64,000 nucleotides of DNA from Paracidovorax citrulli (GTDB lineage: Bacteria; Pseudomonadota; Gammaproteobacteria; Burkholderiales; Burkholderiaceae_C). Shown piece by piece: positions 1 through 7,657 of the stretch; the first letter of the stretch is position 1, and each line of letters opens with the position of its first letter. The notes under the pieces were generated by a model. It ran no database searches. It had not been told where the DNA came from and saw only the letters and a list, made by a program, of their open reading frames with translations. The translations under genes were made by a program, and so were the position numbers. The DNA is taken from the NCBI RefSeq assembly GCF_900100305.1, contig NZ_FNEY01000013.1, positions 59,342-123,341 of the forward strand. The letters run 5' to 3'.

Positions 1-162
1 GAGCTTGTCCACTTCGCGCGCCAGTGTGCCGGCATGGCTACCTGTAAGCCGTGCCAGCTCACGGAGATGGAACGTCTGCTGTGGCTGCAGCAACAGCGCA
101 GCCAGTACCCGCTGCCTTGCGGCGGGGAACAGCAGATCCATCAAGGACGAAGTGTTGCTCAT
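1..162 (-). CDS. Winged-helix transcriptional regulator, C-terminally truncated by window edge
   Basis: Only the first 54 codons are in the window. The protein begins MSNTSSLMDLLFP and continues with an arginine/leucine-rich helix and the stretch HLRELARLTGSHAGTLARE, a typical winged helix-turn-helix of the MarR/ArsR-like regulators often fused to, or found beside, a minimal nucleotidyltransferase. The ATG at 162-160 is the only good start. A palindrome lies 9 nt upstream of it on the coding strand, where an autoregulator would bind. Whether a nucleotidyltransferase domain follows cannot be seen. Lower-GC than its neighbours, so possibly acquired. Family call is fair; function is inferred. 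Confidence 0.6.
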   Translation of the reverse strand, partial: MSNTSSLMDLLFPAARQRVLAALLLQPQQTFHLRELARLTGSHAGTLAREVDKL

Positions 163-171
163 CGGGCTACG

Positions 172-194
172 ATTGTCGCCTTAAAGGCGACGAT
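172..194. promoter_or_regulatory. Palindromic operator upstream of the winged-helix gene
   Basis: Perfect 8-bp inverted repeat GTCGCCTT-A-AAGGCGAC (175-191), extended by flanking A/T to 172-194. It lies just before the start codon of the minus-strand regulator, so a bound dimer would cover its promoter or 5' end. Autoregulation is inferred from position and symmetry. Confidence 0.55.
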
Positions 195-267
195 TACAGG
201 ATCATCGTGCTCGATCAAAGATTTATCTCTTGCACGACAATCCCGTGCCTGCCGATTCCACCCACCC

Positions 268-696
268 ATGCGCTCCCCCATTGCCATCGTCGATGTCGAC
301 AACCCCGCCACCTGGACCCGCTACCGCGCCGGCCTGTGCGCCACCTGCGCGGCCAACTGCTGCACCATGCCGCTGGAGGTGCAGCTGTCCGATCTGGTGC
401 GGCTCGGGCTGGTGGATGCGTTCGAGGCGGAGCACGAGGAGCCGCGGCACATCGCGAAGCGGCTGCAGAAGGCGCGGCTGATCGACCACTTCAACCACAA
501 GAACGTGGTGTTCACGATGGCGCGGCGGGCGAGCGGGGACTGCCATTTCCTGGACGCGGCCACGCGGCGCTGCACGGTGTACGAGGTGCGGCCGGACACC
601 TGCCGGCTGCATCCGCAGAAGAAGAGCCCGCGCCCCGGCTGGTGCGCCTATGGCTCGGCCACGCAGGGGCAGGACGGCGGCGCACGGCAGCGCTGA
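268..696 (+). CDS. YkgJ-family cysteine-cluster protein
   Basis: A 142-residue soluble protein of the YkgJ/zinc- or iron-chelating cysteine-cluster family (CxCxCC type). The N-terminal part has CATCAANCC, and the C-terminal half supplies further cysteines in DCHFLDAATRRC and DTCRLHP, so a metal or Fe-S site is likely; the biochemical role of the family is not established. I chose ATG 268 because the conserved domain begins right after it; the open frame extends upstream to position 34 but that stretch is low in family-like sequence and overlaps the promoter of the divergent regulator. No clear Shine-Dalgarno. A second, shorter YkgJ-like gene lies at 46385-46648. Confidence 0.75.
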   Translation: MRSPIAIVDVDNPATWTRYRAGLCATCAANCCTMPLEVQLSDLVRLGLVDAFEAEHEEPRHIAKRLQKARLIDHFNHKNVVFTMARRASGDCHFLDAATRRCTVYEVRPDTCRLHPQKKSPRPGWCAYGSATQGQDGGARQR

Positions 697-868
697 GCGC
701 GACCCGAGGGCCGTGCGGAAGAGCGACCTCGCGTGACGAAGGTCGTGGAACCGTTGAACTGGACTGTAGGACACGGACGGGGCCGTGGGCGCTCCCTGCG
801 CCCACGCGCACGCGGCGCGAGCCATGCTGTGATGGCGGTTTGTCCCACCCACCGCAAAAGGAGTCCGC

Positions 869-1306
869 ATGTCCGAGAAAACCGCTTCCGTCCATTGGCA
901 AGGTGCCGGCAAGACCGGTCAGGGCCAGATCAGCACCGAGACCGGCGCGCTGAAAAGCTACCCCTACGGCTTCGGCAGCCGCTTCGGCGACGACCGCACG
1001 GGCACCAATCCGGAAGAAATCGTCGGCGCGGCGCATGCCGCCTGCTTCACCATGGCGTTCGCCTTCGCCTGCGAGAAGGCCGGCATCGCCACGGAAACGC
1101 TCGACACCACCGCCAGGGTGCGCCTGGCCAAGGAAGGCGAGGGCTTCAAGATCGACCGCATCGCGCTCACGCTCAAGGCCAAGGTGCCGGGCATCGACGA
1201 TGCGAAGTTCCAGGAGATCGCGGCCGGCGCCAAGGCCAACTGCCCGCTCTCGAAGGCGCTCGCCGGGGTGCCGGAAATCACGCTGGACGCACAGCTCGTG
1301 GGCTGA
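869..1306 (+). CDS. osmC: OsmC-family peroxiredoxin
   Basis: A 145-residue OsmC/Ohr-superfamily protein that reduces organic and inorganic hydroperoxides using two redox cysteines in the cytoplasm. The catalytic pair is visible: Cys59 in AHAACF and Cys125 in ANCPLSK, and the N-terminal half has the typical beta-rich pattern ending in GTNPEE(I)VGAAHA. Length is normal for OsmC (about 140) and the GTNPEE and ANCPLSK motifs favour OsmC over Ohr. The start is fixed by a strong AAGGAG nine nt upstream of ATG 869. It is monocistronic as far as can be seen. In other bacteria the gene is under stationary-phase or osmotic control; nothing in the 170-bp upstream region proves that here. Confidence 0.9.
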   Translation: MSEKTASVHWQGAGKTGQGQISTETGALKSYPYGFGSRFGDDRTGTNPEEIVGAAHAACFTMAFAFACEKAGIATETLDTTARVRLAKEGEGFKIDRIALTLKAKVPGIDDAKFQEIAAGAKANCPLSKALAGVPEITLDAQLVG

Positions 1307-1376
1307 GAGTCCGCGCTGGCATCATTGCCGGCAGCACGCCAGGACCGTGGCCGTGCCATCGCCTTGCCGGCCGTCC

Positions 1377-1637
1377 ATGCCCCCTTCCACCCCCAAAGCC
1401 CTGCCCGCCATCGATCCCGACCGCTGCACGGGCTGCGGCCGGTGCGTGGCGGTCTGCGCACCGCATGTGCTGTCGCTGGACACAGGGGGCAGCCCCGGCC
1501 GGGAAGGTGCGCCTTCGCTGCCCTGGGGCCCCAAGCGGTCGGTGCTGCGCGACCCGGCGGGCTGCACGGGCTGCGCCCTGTGCGCCGTCCACTGCCCATT
1601 CGATGCCATCCGGATGGAGCGCACCGGGCCGCGGTGA
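1377..1637 (+). CDS. Small 2x[4Fe-4S] ferredoxin-type protein
   Basis: An 86-residue electron carrier. Two ferredoxin motifs are visible: DRCTGCGRCVAVCAP near residues 17-31 and GCTGCALCAVHCPF near residues 62-75, each CxxCxxCxxxC followed by proline, so it should bind two [4Fe-4S] clusters. The 30-residue segment between the motifs is rich in Gly and Pro. The ATG at 1377 gives a compact protein; no Shine-Dalgarno is obvious. It ends 30 nt before the hom leader peptide. The redox partner is unknown. Confidence 0.75.
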   Translation: MPPSTPKALPAIDPDRCTGCGRCVAVCAPHVLSLDTGGSPGREGAPSLPWGPKRSVLRDPAGCTGCALCAVHCPFDAIRMERTGPR

Positions 1638-1653
1638 AAGTCCGGCATTCCTG

Positions 1654-1659
1654 TACACT
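1654..1659 (+). promoter_or_regulatory. -10-like hexamer of the hom leader transcript
   Basis: TACACT ends 8 nt before the leader-peptide ATG. A transcription start about 7 nt downstream would make the leader essentially leaderless. The -35 region is weak. The same arrangement recurs before dinG and other genes in the window. Confidence 0.45.
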
Positions 1660-1667
1660 GCATCGCC

Positions 1668-1772
1668 ATGTCGTTCGCACGCATCCCCAGCCCCCTGTTC
1701 CGCGCCCCCGTGGCCGCGGCGGCCTGCTGCGTGCGAATGACGATGATCACCATTACCACCGCGGCTGCCTAG
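1668..1772 (+). CDS. Leader peptide controlling homoserine dehydrogenase (Thr/Met/Ile attenuation)
   Basis: A 34-residue open frame (ATG 1668 to TAG 1772) containing the run MTMITITT at residues 24-31. Methionine, threonine and isoleucine, the three end products derived from homoserine, make up the entire run, immediately upstream of hom and followed by a terminator hairpin. This is the classical layout of ThrL-type attenuation, in which ribosome stalling on scarce charged tRNAs decides between terminator and antiterminator. The shorter frame from ATG 1737 would contain only the regulatory run, but it lacks a ribosome binding site. The peptide itself probably has no function after translation. 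Confidence 0.75.
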   Translation: MSFARIPSPLFRAPVAAAACCVRMTMITITTAAA

Positions 1773-1820
1773 CCTGCGCGCTGGGTGGCCGTTCCGACGG
1801 TCGCCTGGTGTCATTCCCTC

Positions 1821-1884
1821 CTCGAACGAACCCGGCCCGACCGCCGGGTTTTTCGTTTCCGGGCCTGAGCGCCCTTCGTTCGAG
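1821..1884 (+). terminator. Attenuator structure before hom
   Basis: A GC hairpin CCCGGC-ccgacc-GCCGGG (1831-1848) followed by TTTTT is a canonical intrinsic terminator. It is enclosed by an exact 10-bp inverted repeat, CTCGAACGAA at 1821-1830 and TTCGTTCGAG at 1875-1884, that could extend or compete with the terminator. The second arm ends 17 nt before the hom start codon and so may also affect access to the hom ribosome binding site. Confidence 0.75.
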
Positions 1885-1901
1885 AGAAAGAGAGTGACCC
1901 G

Positions 1902-3302
1902 ATGTTCAATGATCCCCAATGGCGTCCCCTTCCTGCCGCCGCCCCCGCCAGCGGTGCGGGCCTGCGTCCCCTGCGCGTGGGCATGATCGGCATCGGCACG
2001 GTGGGCCTGGGCACCTGGCAGGTGCTGGCACGCAATCAGGCGCAGATCGCGGCGCGCGCGGGCCGGGGCATCGAAATCGTGGCGGTGGCGGCCCGCGACC
2101 TGGCGCGCGCCAGGCGCGTGCTCGGCGACGGGGCCGCTGGCGTGGAGCTCACCGGCGATCCGCTGGCGCTGGCCACGCACCCTGGCATCGACGTGCTGCT
2201 GGAGGTGGCCGGGGGCACGGATGCCCCGCGCGAATGGGTGACGGCGGCCATGGGCCTCGGCAAGCCCGTGGTCACGGCCAACAAGGCGCTGCTGGCGGTG
2301 CATGGCAACGCGCTGTTCGCCCAGGCGGAGTCGCGCGGCGTGCCGCTCGCCTATGAAGCGGCCGTGGCCGGCGGCATCCCGATCGTGAAGGCACTGCGCG
2401 AAGGTGCCGCGGCGAACCGCGTGGAATGGCTGGCCGGCATCGTGAACGGCACCAGCAACTACATCCTGAGCCGCATGCGCCAGGCGGGCCTGGCGTTCGG
2501 CGACGCGCTGGCGGAAGCCCAGGCCCTGGGCTACGCGGAGGCCGATCCCACCTTCGATGTGGACGGCATCGATGCCGCGCACAAGACCGCCCTGCTGGCG
2601 GCCAACGCTTTCGGCATGCCCGTCCGCTTCGACCGTGCCCATGTGGAGGGCATCCGTGGCGTGGATGCGCTGGATGTGGCCGCGGCGCGGGAGTGGGGCC
2701 ATGCCGTGAAACTGCTGGGCATCGCGCGGCGGCAGGGGGAATCGGTGGAGCTGCGGGTGCACCCTGCGCTGGTGCCCGCCACGCACCTGCTCGCGCAGGT
2801 GGAGGGGGCGATGAACGCCGTCATGCTGCGAGGGGATGCGCAGGGCATCGCGCTGCACTACGGCGCCGGGGCGGGAGCGGAGCCGACCGCCTCCGCCGTG
2901 GTCGCCGATCTGGTGGACCTGGCCCGCCAGACGGTGGCGCAGGCCGGCGGCCCCGTCCGCTGCACGGTGCCGCCGCTGGGCGTGCCGGTCGCGGCATGGG
3001 TCGATCGCCCCGTGCTGTGCATGGACGACGTGGTGACCCGGCATTACCTGCGCGTTCCCTTGCGCGAGGATGCCGAGGGCATCGCGCCGGCCGCACTGGC
3101 GCAGTGGCTGGCGCAGGCCGGTGTCGCCGTGGAACGGCTGGATGCCTGGCGTCCCCGGGGCCACGGCAGCGACCAGGCCCAGTTGCTGGCGCTCACCCGG
3201 CCTGCGCGGGACGGCGCCGTTCGCGACGTCCTGCAGCGCGCCGCCCAGGCGGACTGGTGCCTTGGGGCACCGGCGCACCTGCGCGTCGAAAACCTGGAAT
3301 GA
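1902..3302 (+). CDS. hom: Homoserine dehydrogenase
   Basis: Catalyses NAD(P)H-dependent reduction of aspartate semialdehyde to homoserine, the branch point to threonine, methionine and isoleucine. The Rossmann motif GMIGIGTVGLG is near residues 27-37; VTANKALLA, AYEAAVAGGIPI and the strongly conserved GIVNGTSNYIL follow, then DPTFDVDGIDAAHK. The C-terminal third resembles the ACT-type regulatory region that binds threonine. At 466 residues it is slightly longer than the usual 430-440. GAGAGAAAGAGAG precedes ATG 1902. Control is by the upstream leader peptide and attenuator. No thrC or thrB is adjacent, so a second hom copy elsewhere is possible. Confidence 0.93.
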   Translation: MFNDPQWRPLPAAAPASGAGLRPLRVGMIGIGTVGLGTWQVLARNQAQIAARAGRGIEIVAVAARDLARARRVLGDGAAGVELTGDPLALATHPGIDVLLEVAGGTDAPREWVTAAMGLGKPVVTANKALLAVHGNALFAQAESRGVPLAYEAAVAGGIPIVKALREGAAANRVEWLAGIVNGTSNYILSRMRQAGLAFGDALAEAQALGYAEADPTFDVDGIDAAHKTALLAANAFGMPVRFDRAHVEGIRGVDALDVAAAREWGHAVKLLGIARRQGESVELRVHPALVPATHLLAQVEGAMNAVMLRGDAQGIALHYGAGAGAEPTASAVVADLVDLARQTVAQAGGPVRCTVPPLGVPVAAWVDRPVLCMDDVVTRHYLRVPLREDAEGIAPAALAQWLAQAGVAVERLDAWRPRGHGSDQAQLLALTRPARDGAVRDVLQRAAQADWCLGAPAHLRVENLE

Positions 3303-3332
3303 CGGCCGGCAGGCCGCGGGGCGAACGGTGAT

Positions 3333-3635
3333 TCAGCGCTTCTGCTTCTGGTAGGCCTCGTGGGCCGGGACGCCGCGGTCGGTGTCCTTGAGGCCCCGCT
3401 CCAGGTCGTCGTGGGCCTGCTTGATCTCCGGATCCGGGTGGCCGTCCGTCATGTCCACGGCCTGGTCGCGTTCGTGGGGCAGGCGCGCCTCCGGGCTGTT
3501 CAGGTTCTGCTGCTCGGCATCCGGTGCGGGGTGTTTCTGGGTGGTGTCGATGCGGCGCTCGACACGTTGGGGCACGCGGGCGGAAGCGGTGGGATCGGAC
3601 CCTTGCTGGTCGGAGGAACGGGGGGCTTGGGACAT
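3333..3635 (-). CDS. Small hydrophilic protein of unknown function
   Basis: A 100-residue protein (MSQAPRSSDQQGSD...) without hydrophobic segments, rich in Gln, Asp, Glu, Arg and Pro, and predicted by eye to be mostly disordered with one helical C-terminal part (EIKQAHDDLERGLKDTDRG). GGAGATTTCCC before ATG 3635 is a good Shine-Dalgarno and sets the start; the longer open frame upstream has none. I do not recognise a family. It resembles in composition the small protein at 6704-6913; such proteins are often stress-induced, but that is only a guess. It converges with hom and is divergent from dinG. Confidence 0.65.
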   Translation of the reverse strand: MSQAPRSSDQQGSDPTASARVPQRVERRIDTTQKHPAPDAEQQNLNSPEARLPHERDQAVDMTDGHPDPEIKQAHDDLERGLKDTDRGVPAHEAYQKQKR

Positions 3636-3758
3636 GGGAAATCTCCTTGTGGGCACCGCCGGGAAGGGCGGTTGGCAGGCAGCTCGGGGTCTGTGGCTTT
3701 CCATGCTAGAAAGCGGGCCGCGCCCCGTCTGTAGTCCGCCGCGCACTGGCCTGGCCGG

Positions 3759-3764
3759 TACACT
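3759..3764 (+). promoter_or_regulatory. -10-like hexamer directly before dinG
   Basis: TACACT lies 8 nt before the dinG ATG with no Shine-Dalgarno between them, the arrangement expected of a leaderless mRNA. No strong -35 is visible. No LexA-type box was recognised here, although dinG is SOS-controlled in E. coli. Confidence 0.45.
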
Positions 3765-3772
3765 ACCACTGT

Positions 3773-5998
3773 ATGTCTCAACAGGAGTGGGCCGCGCAGG
3801 CCCTGCAGTCTTTCGATGCGGTGGTGCAGGCCACCGAGGGCTTGCGCAGCCGCGGCGGGCAGCGGCGCATGGCCGAGCAGGTGGCGCACACGTTCGCGCG
3901 GGCACAGCTCGGCAAGGTGGAGGCCGAAGACGGCGACAGCGCGCCTGCGCCGCCCGCGCGCTCCATCGCGGTGGTGCAGGCCGGGACGGGCGTGGGCAAA
4001 TCGCTCGCCTACAGCGTGCCGGCGATCGCCATGGCGCTTGCGCGCGGCACGCGCGTGCTGATTTCCACGGCCACCGTGGCGCTGCAGGAACAGCTCGTGC
4101 AGAAGGACCTGCCGGCGCTCGCGGCCCGCATGCCGCAGCCCTTCCAGTTCGCGCTGGCCAAAGGGCGCGGCCGCTACGTGTGCAAGCTCAAGCTGGAGCG
4201 CCTGGCCGGCACCGGGGAGGCCGGTGACGAGGGGCCCGAGGACGACCTGTTCGCCGAGGAGGAGGCCGCGGCCCGCGCCGCCCGCCCGCGCCACGAGACC
4301 GAGGCACGCATGAAGTTCTACGCCACCATGGCCGACGTGCTCGCGCGCGGCGCGTGGGACGGCGACCGCGACACGCTGGAATCCCCGCCCGAGCCCGAGG
4401 TCTGGAGCCCGGTGGCGGCCGAGGCCAGTTCCTGCACCGGCAAGCACTGCCCGGCCTTCGGCCAGTGCACCTACTACGACCGGCGCAAGGCCCTGGTGGC
4501 CGCGCAGGTGATCGTGGCCAACCACGACCTGCTGCTGTCCTCGATCGGGGCGCGGCTGCTGCCCGAGCTGGACAACTGCCTGCTCGTGGTGGACGAAGCC
4601 CACCACCTGCCCTCCACCGCGCTCGACCAGTTCGCCTGCGAGGCGGACCTGAGCCGGCTGAACTGGATCGACAAGCTCGCGAGCCGCGCGCTGCGCATCG
4701 GCACGCTGATGGAAGTCGAGGAAGTGGCGGACATCCCCAACCATTCCGCACGGCTGCGCGCCGCGCTGCAGGACGCGGCGCGCATGGTCATGGACGTGTA
4801 CGGCGACGAACTGCGCGCACCGCGGCCCGCCTGGGGCGGAGGGCGCACCGCATCCACGCAATCCTCCCGCATTCCCGCGGCCGCGGCGCCCACGCGCGCA
4901 CGCGTCCCGGGAGGCGCGCTGCCCGAGGCGCTGGTGGAGCCCTTCAGCCAGGTGGCGCACCATGCGGCGGGCTTTCTCGACGCGCTGCGCGCCATCGCCA
5001 AGGCGCTGCGCTCGGAAATGCGCGACAAGCCCGACGAGGCGCGGCGCCTGTCCACGCTCTATGCGCAGATCGGCGCGCTCGCGCCCCGGCTGGAGGGCGT
5101 GCACGACACGGCCCAGCTGCTGCTGCAGGACGCGCCGGAGGGCGCCGTGCCGGCAGCCAAGTGGTTCACGCTGGCGGTGGATGGCGACTTCATCGTCGTC
5201 AAGGCCCATGCCAGCCCGGTACTGCCGGGCAATACGCTGCGCAACCACCTGTGGTCGGCCGTGCGCGGGGCCGTGCTCACCTCGGCCACGCTCACGAGCT
5301 GCGGCCAGTTCGATTTCTTCCTGCGCGAGGCCGGCCTGCACGGCGACGACGCCGTCACCACCCTGGAAGTGCCCAGCCCCTTCGACTATGCGCTGCAGGG
5401 CACGCTCGTGGCCACCGAGACCCAGGCCGATCCCCGGCAGGCGGCCGACTACACCGCAGAAATGGTGGACGCGCTGCTGAGCGACCTCGCCATGGTCGAG
5501 GCCGGCGCCCTGGTGCTGTTCACCTCGCGCGACCAGATGCGGCAGGCCGTGGACGCACTGCCCACCGCCATGCGCAGCACGGTGCTGGTGCAGACGCAGA
5601 TGCCGCGCTCCCAGCTGCTGGCACGGCACCGAGAGCGCGTGGCGGCGGGCGAGCCGTCGATCATCTTCGGCATGCAGTCCTTCGGCGAGGGGCTGGACCT
5701 GCCCGGGGCGCTCTGCGAATCGCTCTTCATCACCAAGCTGCCTTTCGCGCCGCCGGACGACCCGGTGGGCGAGGCGCGGGCCGAGTGGCTGCGCGGCGCG
5801 GGGCGCGACCCGTTCAGCGAACTCGTGGTGCCCGCCACGGCCATCCGGCTCGCCCAGTGGGTGGGACGCGCCATCCGCACCGAGGAAGACCGCGCCCACG
5901 TCTATTGCTACGACAGGCGTCTGGTGCGCACGGCCTACGGCCAGCGGCTGCTCAAGGGCCTGCCGCCGTTCACGCTGCAGCGCCGCACCGCGGCGTAG
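3773..5998 (+). CDS. dinG: ATP-dependent DNA helicase DinG (XPD-like, Fe-S)
   Basis: A 741-residue superfamily 2, XPD-type 5'-3' helicase that unwinds D-loops, R-loops and forked DNA during repair and replication restart. Walker A GTGVGKS is at residues 71-77 and the DEAH box at 274-277. Four cysteines (Cys137, 221, 226, 232; the last three as CTGKHCPAFGQC) form the Fe-S cluster site between them. Later motifs include VLTSATL, FGMQSFGEGLDLPG and the arginine-finger motif QWVGRAIR. The start has no Shine-Dalgarno, fitting a leaderless transcript. The region around residues 355-385 is Pro/Ala/Arg-rich and looks like a lineage-specific insertion. Length and motifs are complete. Confidence 0.93.
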   Translation: MSQQEWAAQALQSFDAVVQATEGLRSRGGQRRMAEQVAHTFARAQLGKVEAEDGDSAPAPPARSIAVVQAGTGVGKSLAYSVPAIAMALARGTRVLISTATVALQEQLVQKDLPALAARMPQPFQFALAKGRGRYVCKLKLERLAGTGEAGDEGPEDDLFAEEEAAARAARPRHETEARMKFYATMADVLARGAWDGDRDTLESPPEPEVWSPVAAEASSCTGKHCPAFGQCTYYDRRKALVAAQVIVANHDLLLSSIGARLLPELDNCLLVVDEAHHLPSTALDQFACEADLSRLNWIDKLASRALRIGTLMEVEEVADIPNHSARLRAALQDAARMVMDVYGDELRAPRPAWGGGRTASTQSSRIPAAAAPTRARVPGGALPEALVEPFSQVAHHAAGFLDALRAIAKALRSEMRDKPDEARRLSTLYAQIGALAPRLEGVHDTAQLLLQDAPEGAVPAAKWFTLAVDGDFIVVKAHASPVLPGNTLRNHLWSAVRGAVLTSATLTSCGQFDFFLREAGLHGDDAVTTLEVPSPFDYALQGTLVATETQADPRQAADYTAEMVDALLSDLAMVEAGALVLFTSRDQMRQAVDALPTAMRSTVLVQTQMPRSQLLARHRERVAAGEPSIIFGMQSFGEGLDLPGALCESLFITKLPFAPPDDPVGEARAEWLRGAGRDPFSELVVPATAIRLAQWVGRAIRTEEDRAHVYCYDRRLVRTAYGQRLLKGLPPFTLQRRTAA

Positions 5999-6167
5999 CG
6001 CGCCTGGCGCGGGTCCAGGCGCTGGACATCGGCGCCGCGGTGTCGGACGCACCCGACAGCCATGCGGCGGCGGGGCCGACCCCGGCAGGACTGCATGCGG
6101 CCTACAGTGGGTTTTCCACACCGGGTCGCCGCGCGCCCGGCCACGCATATCTACCGGAGGCTCTCCC

Positions 6168-6665
6168 ATGACCCAGGATTCCCCCCAGACCACGCTCTGG
6201 AAACTGATCAAGGACATCCGCTTCGGCATGCTCACGCACCGCTCGGCCACCGGCCAGCTGCATGCGCATCCGCTGACCACGCAGAACAAGGACATCGACG
6301 AGCAATCGGAGCTGTACTTCTTCATCCCCCACGACGGCGAGCTCGCGCAGCGCCTGAAGGCCGATGCCCAGACGAACGTCACCTATGCCAACCCGGAGAA
6401 AGACAGCTACGTGTCCCTGTCCGGCTCGGCCGGCTTCATCGAGGACAAGGCCCGCAAGGAGGCGCTGTGGTCGCCCCAGGCCAAGGCCTGGTTCCCCCAG
6501 GGCATCGACGATCCCAACCTGGCGCTGCTGGTGATCCGCATCCAGCACGCCGAGTACTGGGACGTGAAGGAAAGCAAGATGACCCAGCTCTTCAAGATGG
6601 CCAAGGCGGCCGTCACCGGCAACCCGCCGAACATGGGAGAGCACAGGGAACTATCGCTGTCCTGA
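6168..6665 (+). CDS. Pyridoxamine 5'-phosphate oxidase-fold (general stress protein 26-like) protein
   Basis: A 165-residue flavin-binding split-barrel protein of the pyridoxamine-phosphate-oxidase-like/GSP26 group. Seen in the sequence: TLWKLIKDIRFGMLTH at the N-terminus, QSELYFFIPHDGE in the core, NVTYANPEKDSYVSLSG, and the ARKEALWSPQAKAWFPQG segment typical of this group. Members bind FMN, FAD or F420 in the cytoplasm and are linked to stress, but the true substrate is unknown; it is not PdxH. CGGAGG lies 10 nt before ATG 6168. The gene precedes a small stress-protein-like gene by 38 nt and the two may be co-transcribed. Confidence 0.85.
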   Translation: MTQDSPQTTLWKLIKDIRFGMLTHRSATGQLHAHPLTTQNKDIDEQSELYFFIPHDGELAQRLKADAQTNVTYANPEKDSYVSLSGSAGFIEDKARKEALWSPQAKAWFPQGIDDPNLALLVIRIQHAEYWDVKESKMTQLFKMAKAAVTGNPPNMGEHRELSLS

Positions 6666-6703
6666 TACGGCCGATCCGGCCCCAACCTTTGAAGGAGACA
6701 GGC

Positions 6704-6913
6704 ATGTCCGACAAGCAGCAGCCCGGCACGGGCAAGGTCGAGAACGACCACAACCAGCAAGGTAACCAGGAACCCACGCAGCGCAACGAGGGCCAGCGCA
6801 CGCCGCAGAGCCGGCACGACCGCGATGCGCACGTGGGCAGCAGCAACCAGGTGCAGTCGCGCCAGGGTGGCGGCGGCCCCTCCACCGGGGGCGGTGGCCG
6901 CGGGGCGGGCTGA
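6704..6913 (+). CDS. Small disordered Gln/Gly-rich protein
   Basis: A 69-residue, highly polar protein (MSDKQQPGTGKVENDHNQQG...) ending in a glycine-rich tail. No hydrophobic or cysteine residues. AAGGAGA seven nt before ATG 6704 strongly supports translation, and it follows the GSP26-like gene by only 38 nt. I recognise no family. Composition recalls stress-induced or desiccation-related small proteins, which is inference only. Confidence 0.6.
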   Translation: MSDKQQPGTGKVENDHNQQGNQEPTQRNEGQRTPQSRHDRDAHVGSSNQVQSRQGGGGPSTGGGGRGAG

Positions 6914-6945
6914 CAGCGCCGACCTGGCCCGGAAGCGGGAAGGGC

Positions 6946-6951
6946 GACAAT
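6946..6951 (+). promoter_or_regulatory. -10-like hexamer before the DnaQ-like exonuclease gene
   Basis: GACAAT lies 6 nt before ATG 6958, without a Shine-Dalgarno. One of a set of similarly placed hexamers in the window that suggest leaderless transcripts. Confidence 0.4.
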
Positions 6952-6957
6952 CGCCCC

Positions 6958-7623
6958 ATGCCGTCCCGTATCGCCGTCATCGATTTTGAAACCACCGGCA
7001 TGACGCCCTCGCAGGGCGCCCGTGCCACCGAAGTGGCCATCGTGCTCATGGAAGAGGGCCGGCCCGTGGACCGGTTCCAGAGCCTCATGAAGACCGGGGC
7101 CTGGCTGCCCCCCTTCATCATCCAGCTCACGGGCATCACGCCGGCCATGCTGGACACCGCGCCGCCCGCCGAGTCGGTGATGCGCGAGGCCGCCCGCTTC
7201 GTCGGCGATGCGCCCATGGTGGCGCACAACGCTTCGTTCGACAGCCGCTTCTGGGCCGCGGAGCTGGCCCGCGCGGATCTGCCCGCGCCCCACGCCTTCG
7301 CCTGCACGGTGCTGCTGTCCCGCCGCCTGTATCCCGAAGCAGCGAGCCACCAGTTGGGCCGCATCGTGGCGCACCTCGGCCTGCCGCCCGCTGCGCGCGC
7401 CCACCGTGCGCTGGCGGATGCGGAAATGGCCGCGGCACTGCTGGGGCGCATGCAGCACGACCTGCGCACCCGCTACGGCATCGCCGATCCCGGCCATGCG
7501 CTGCTCGCGTCGCTGCAGCGCTGCGCACGCAAGGGAATGGACAAGCTGCTCGCACGGCATGCCATGGGCGGAGACCTGTGGCGGGACGCTGCCCACTGCG
7601 AGCCGGCAGCCCCGCTGCCCTGA
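6958..7623 (+). CDS. DEDDh 3'-5' exonuclease (DnaQ/epsilon-like)
   Basis: A 221-residue single-domain exonuclease of the DnaQ superfamily. The acidic metal ligands are visible: Asp9 and Glu11 in VIDFET, Asp in AHNASFDSRFW, and the DEDDh His/Asp pair in AHRALADAE. The fold spans residues 1-170; the C-terminal 50 residues are not recognised. It lacks the clamp-binding and theta/alpha-binding features needed to call it the replicative proofreading subunit, so it is more likely a repair or RNA-turnover nuclease. The start is leaderless-like, and the gene converges with the MocR gene 34 nt downstream. Confidence 0.82.
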   Translation: MPSRIAVIDFETTGMTPSQGARATEVAIVLMEEGRPVDRFQSLMKTGAWLPPFIIQLTGITPAMLDTAPPAESVMREAARFVGDAPMVAHNASFDSRFWAAELARADLPAPHAFACTVLLSRRLYPEAASHQLGRIVAHLGLPPAARAHRALADAEMAAALLGRMQHDLRTRYGIADPGHALLASLQRCARKGMDKLLARHAMGGDLWRDAAHCEPAAPLP

Positions 7624-7657
7624 AAGCCCGAGCCAGCTCCCGCACGGCACCGTCCAG

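Noticed and set aside
1737..1772. Resemblance of MTMIT to the start of lacZ alpha, suggesting vector sequence
   Set aside because: The following codons and flanking DNA match neither lacZ nor vector; the context before hom explains the run.
3500..6382. Minus-strand open frame of 960 codons opposite dinG
   Set aside because: Antisense shadow; composition typical of reverse-frame high-GC DNA.
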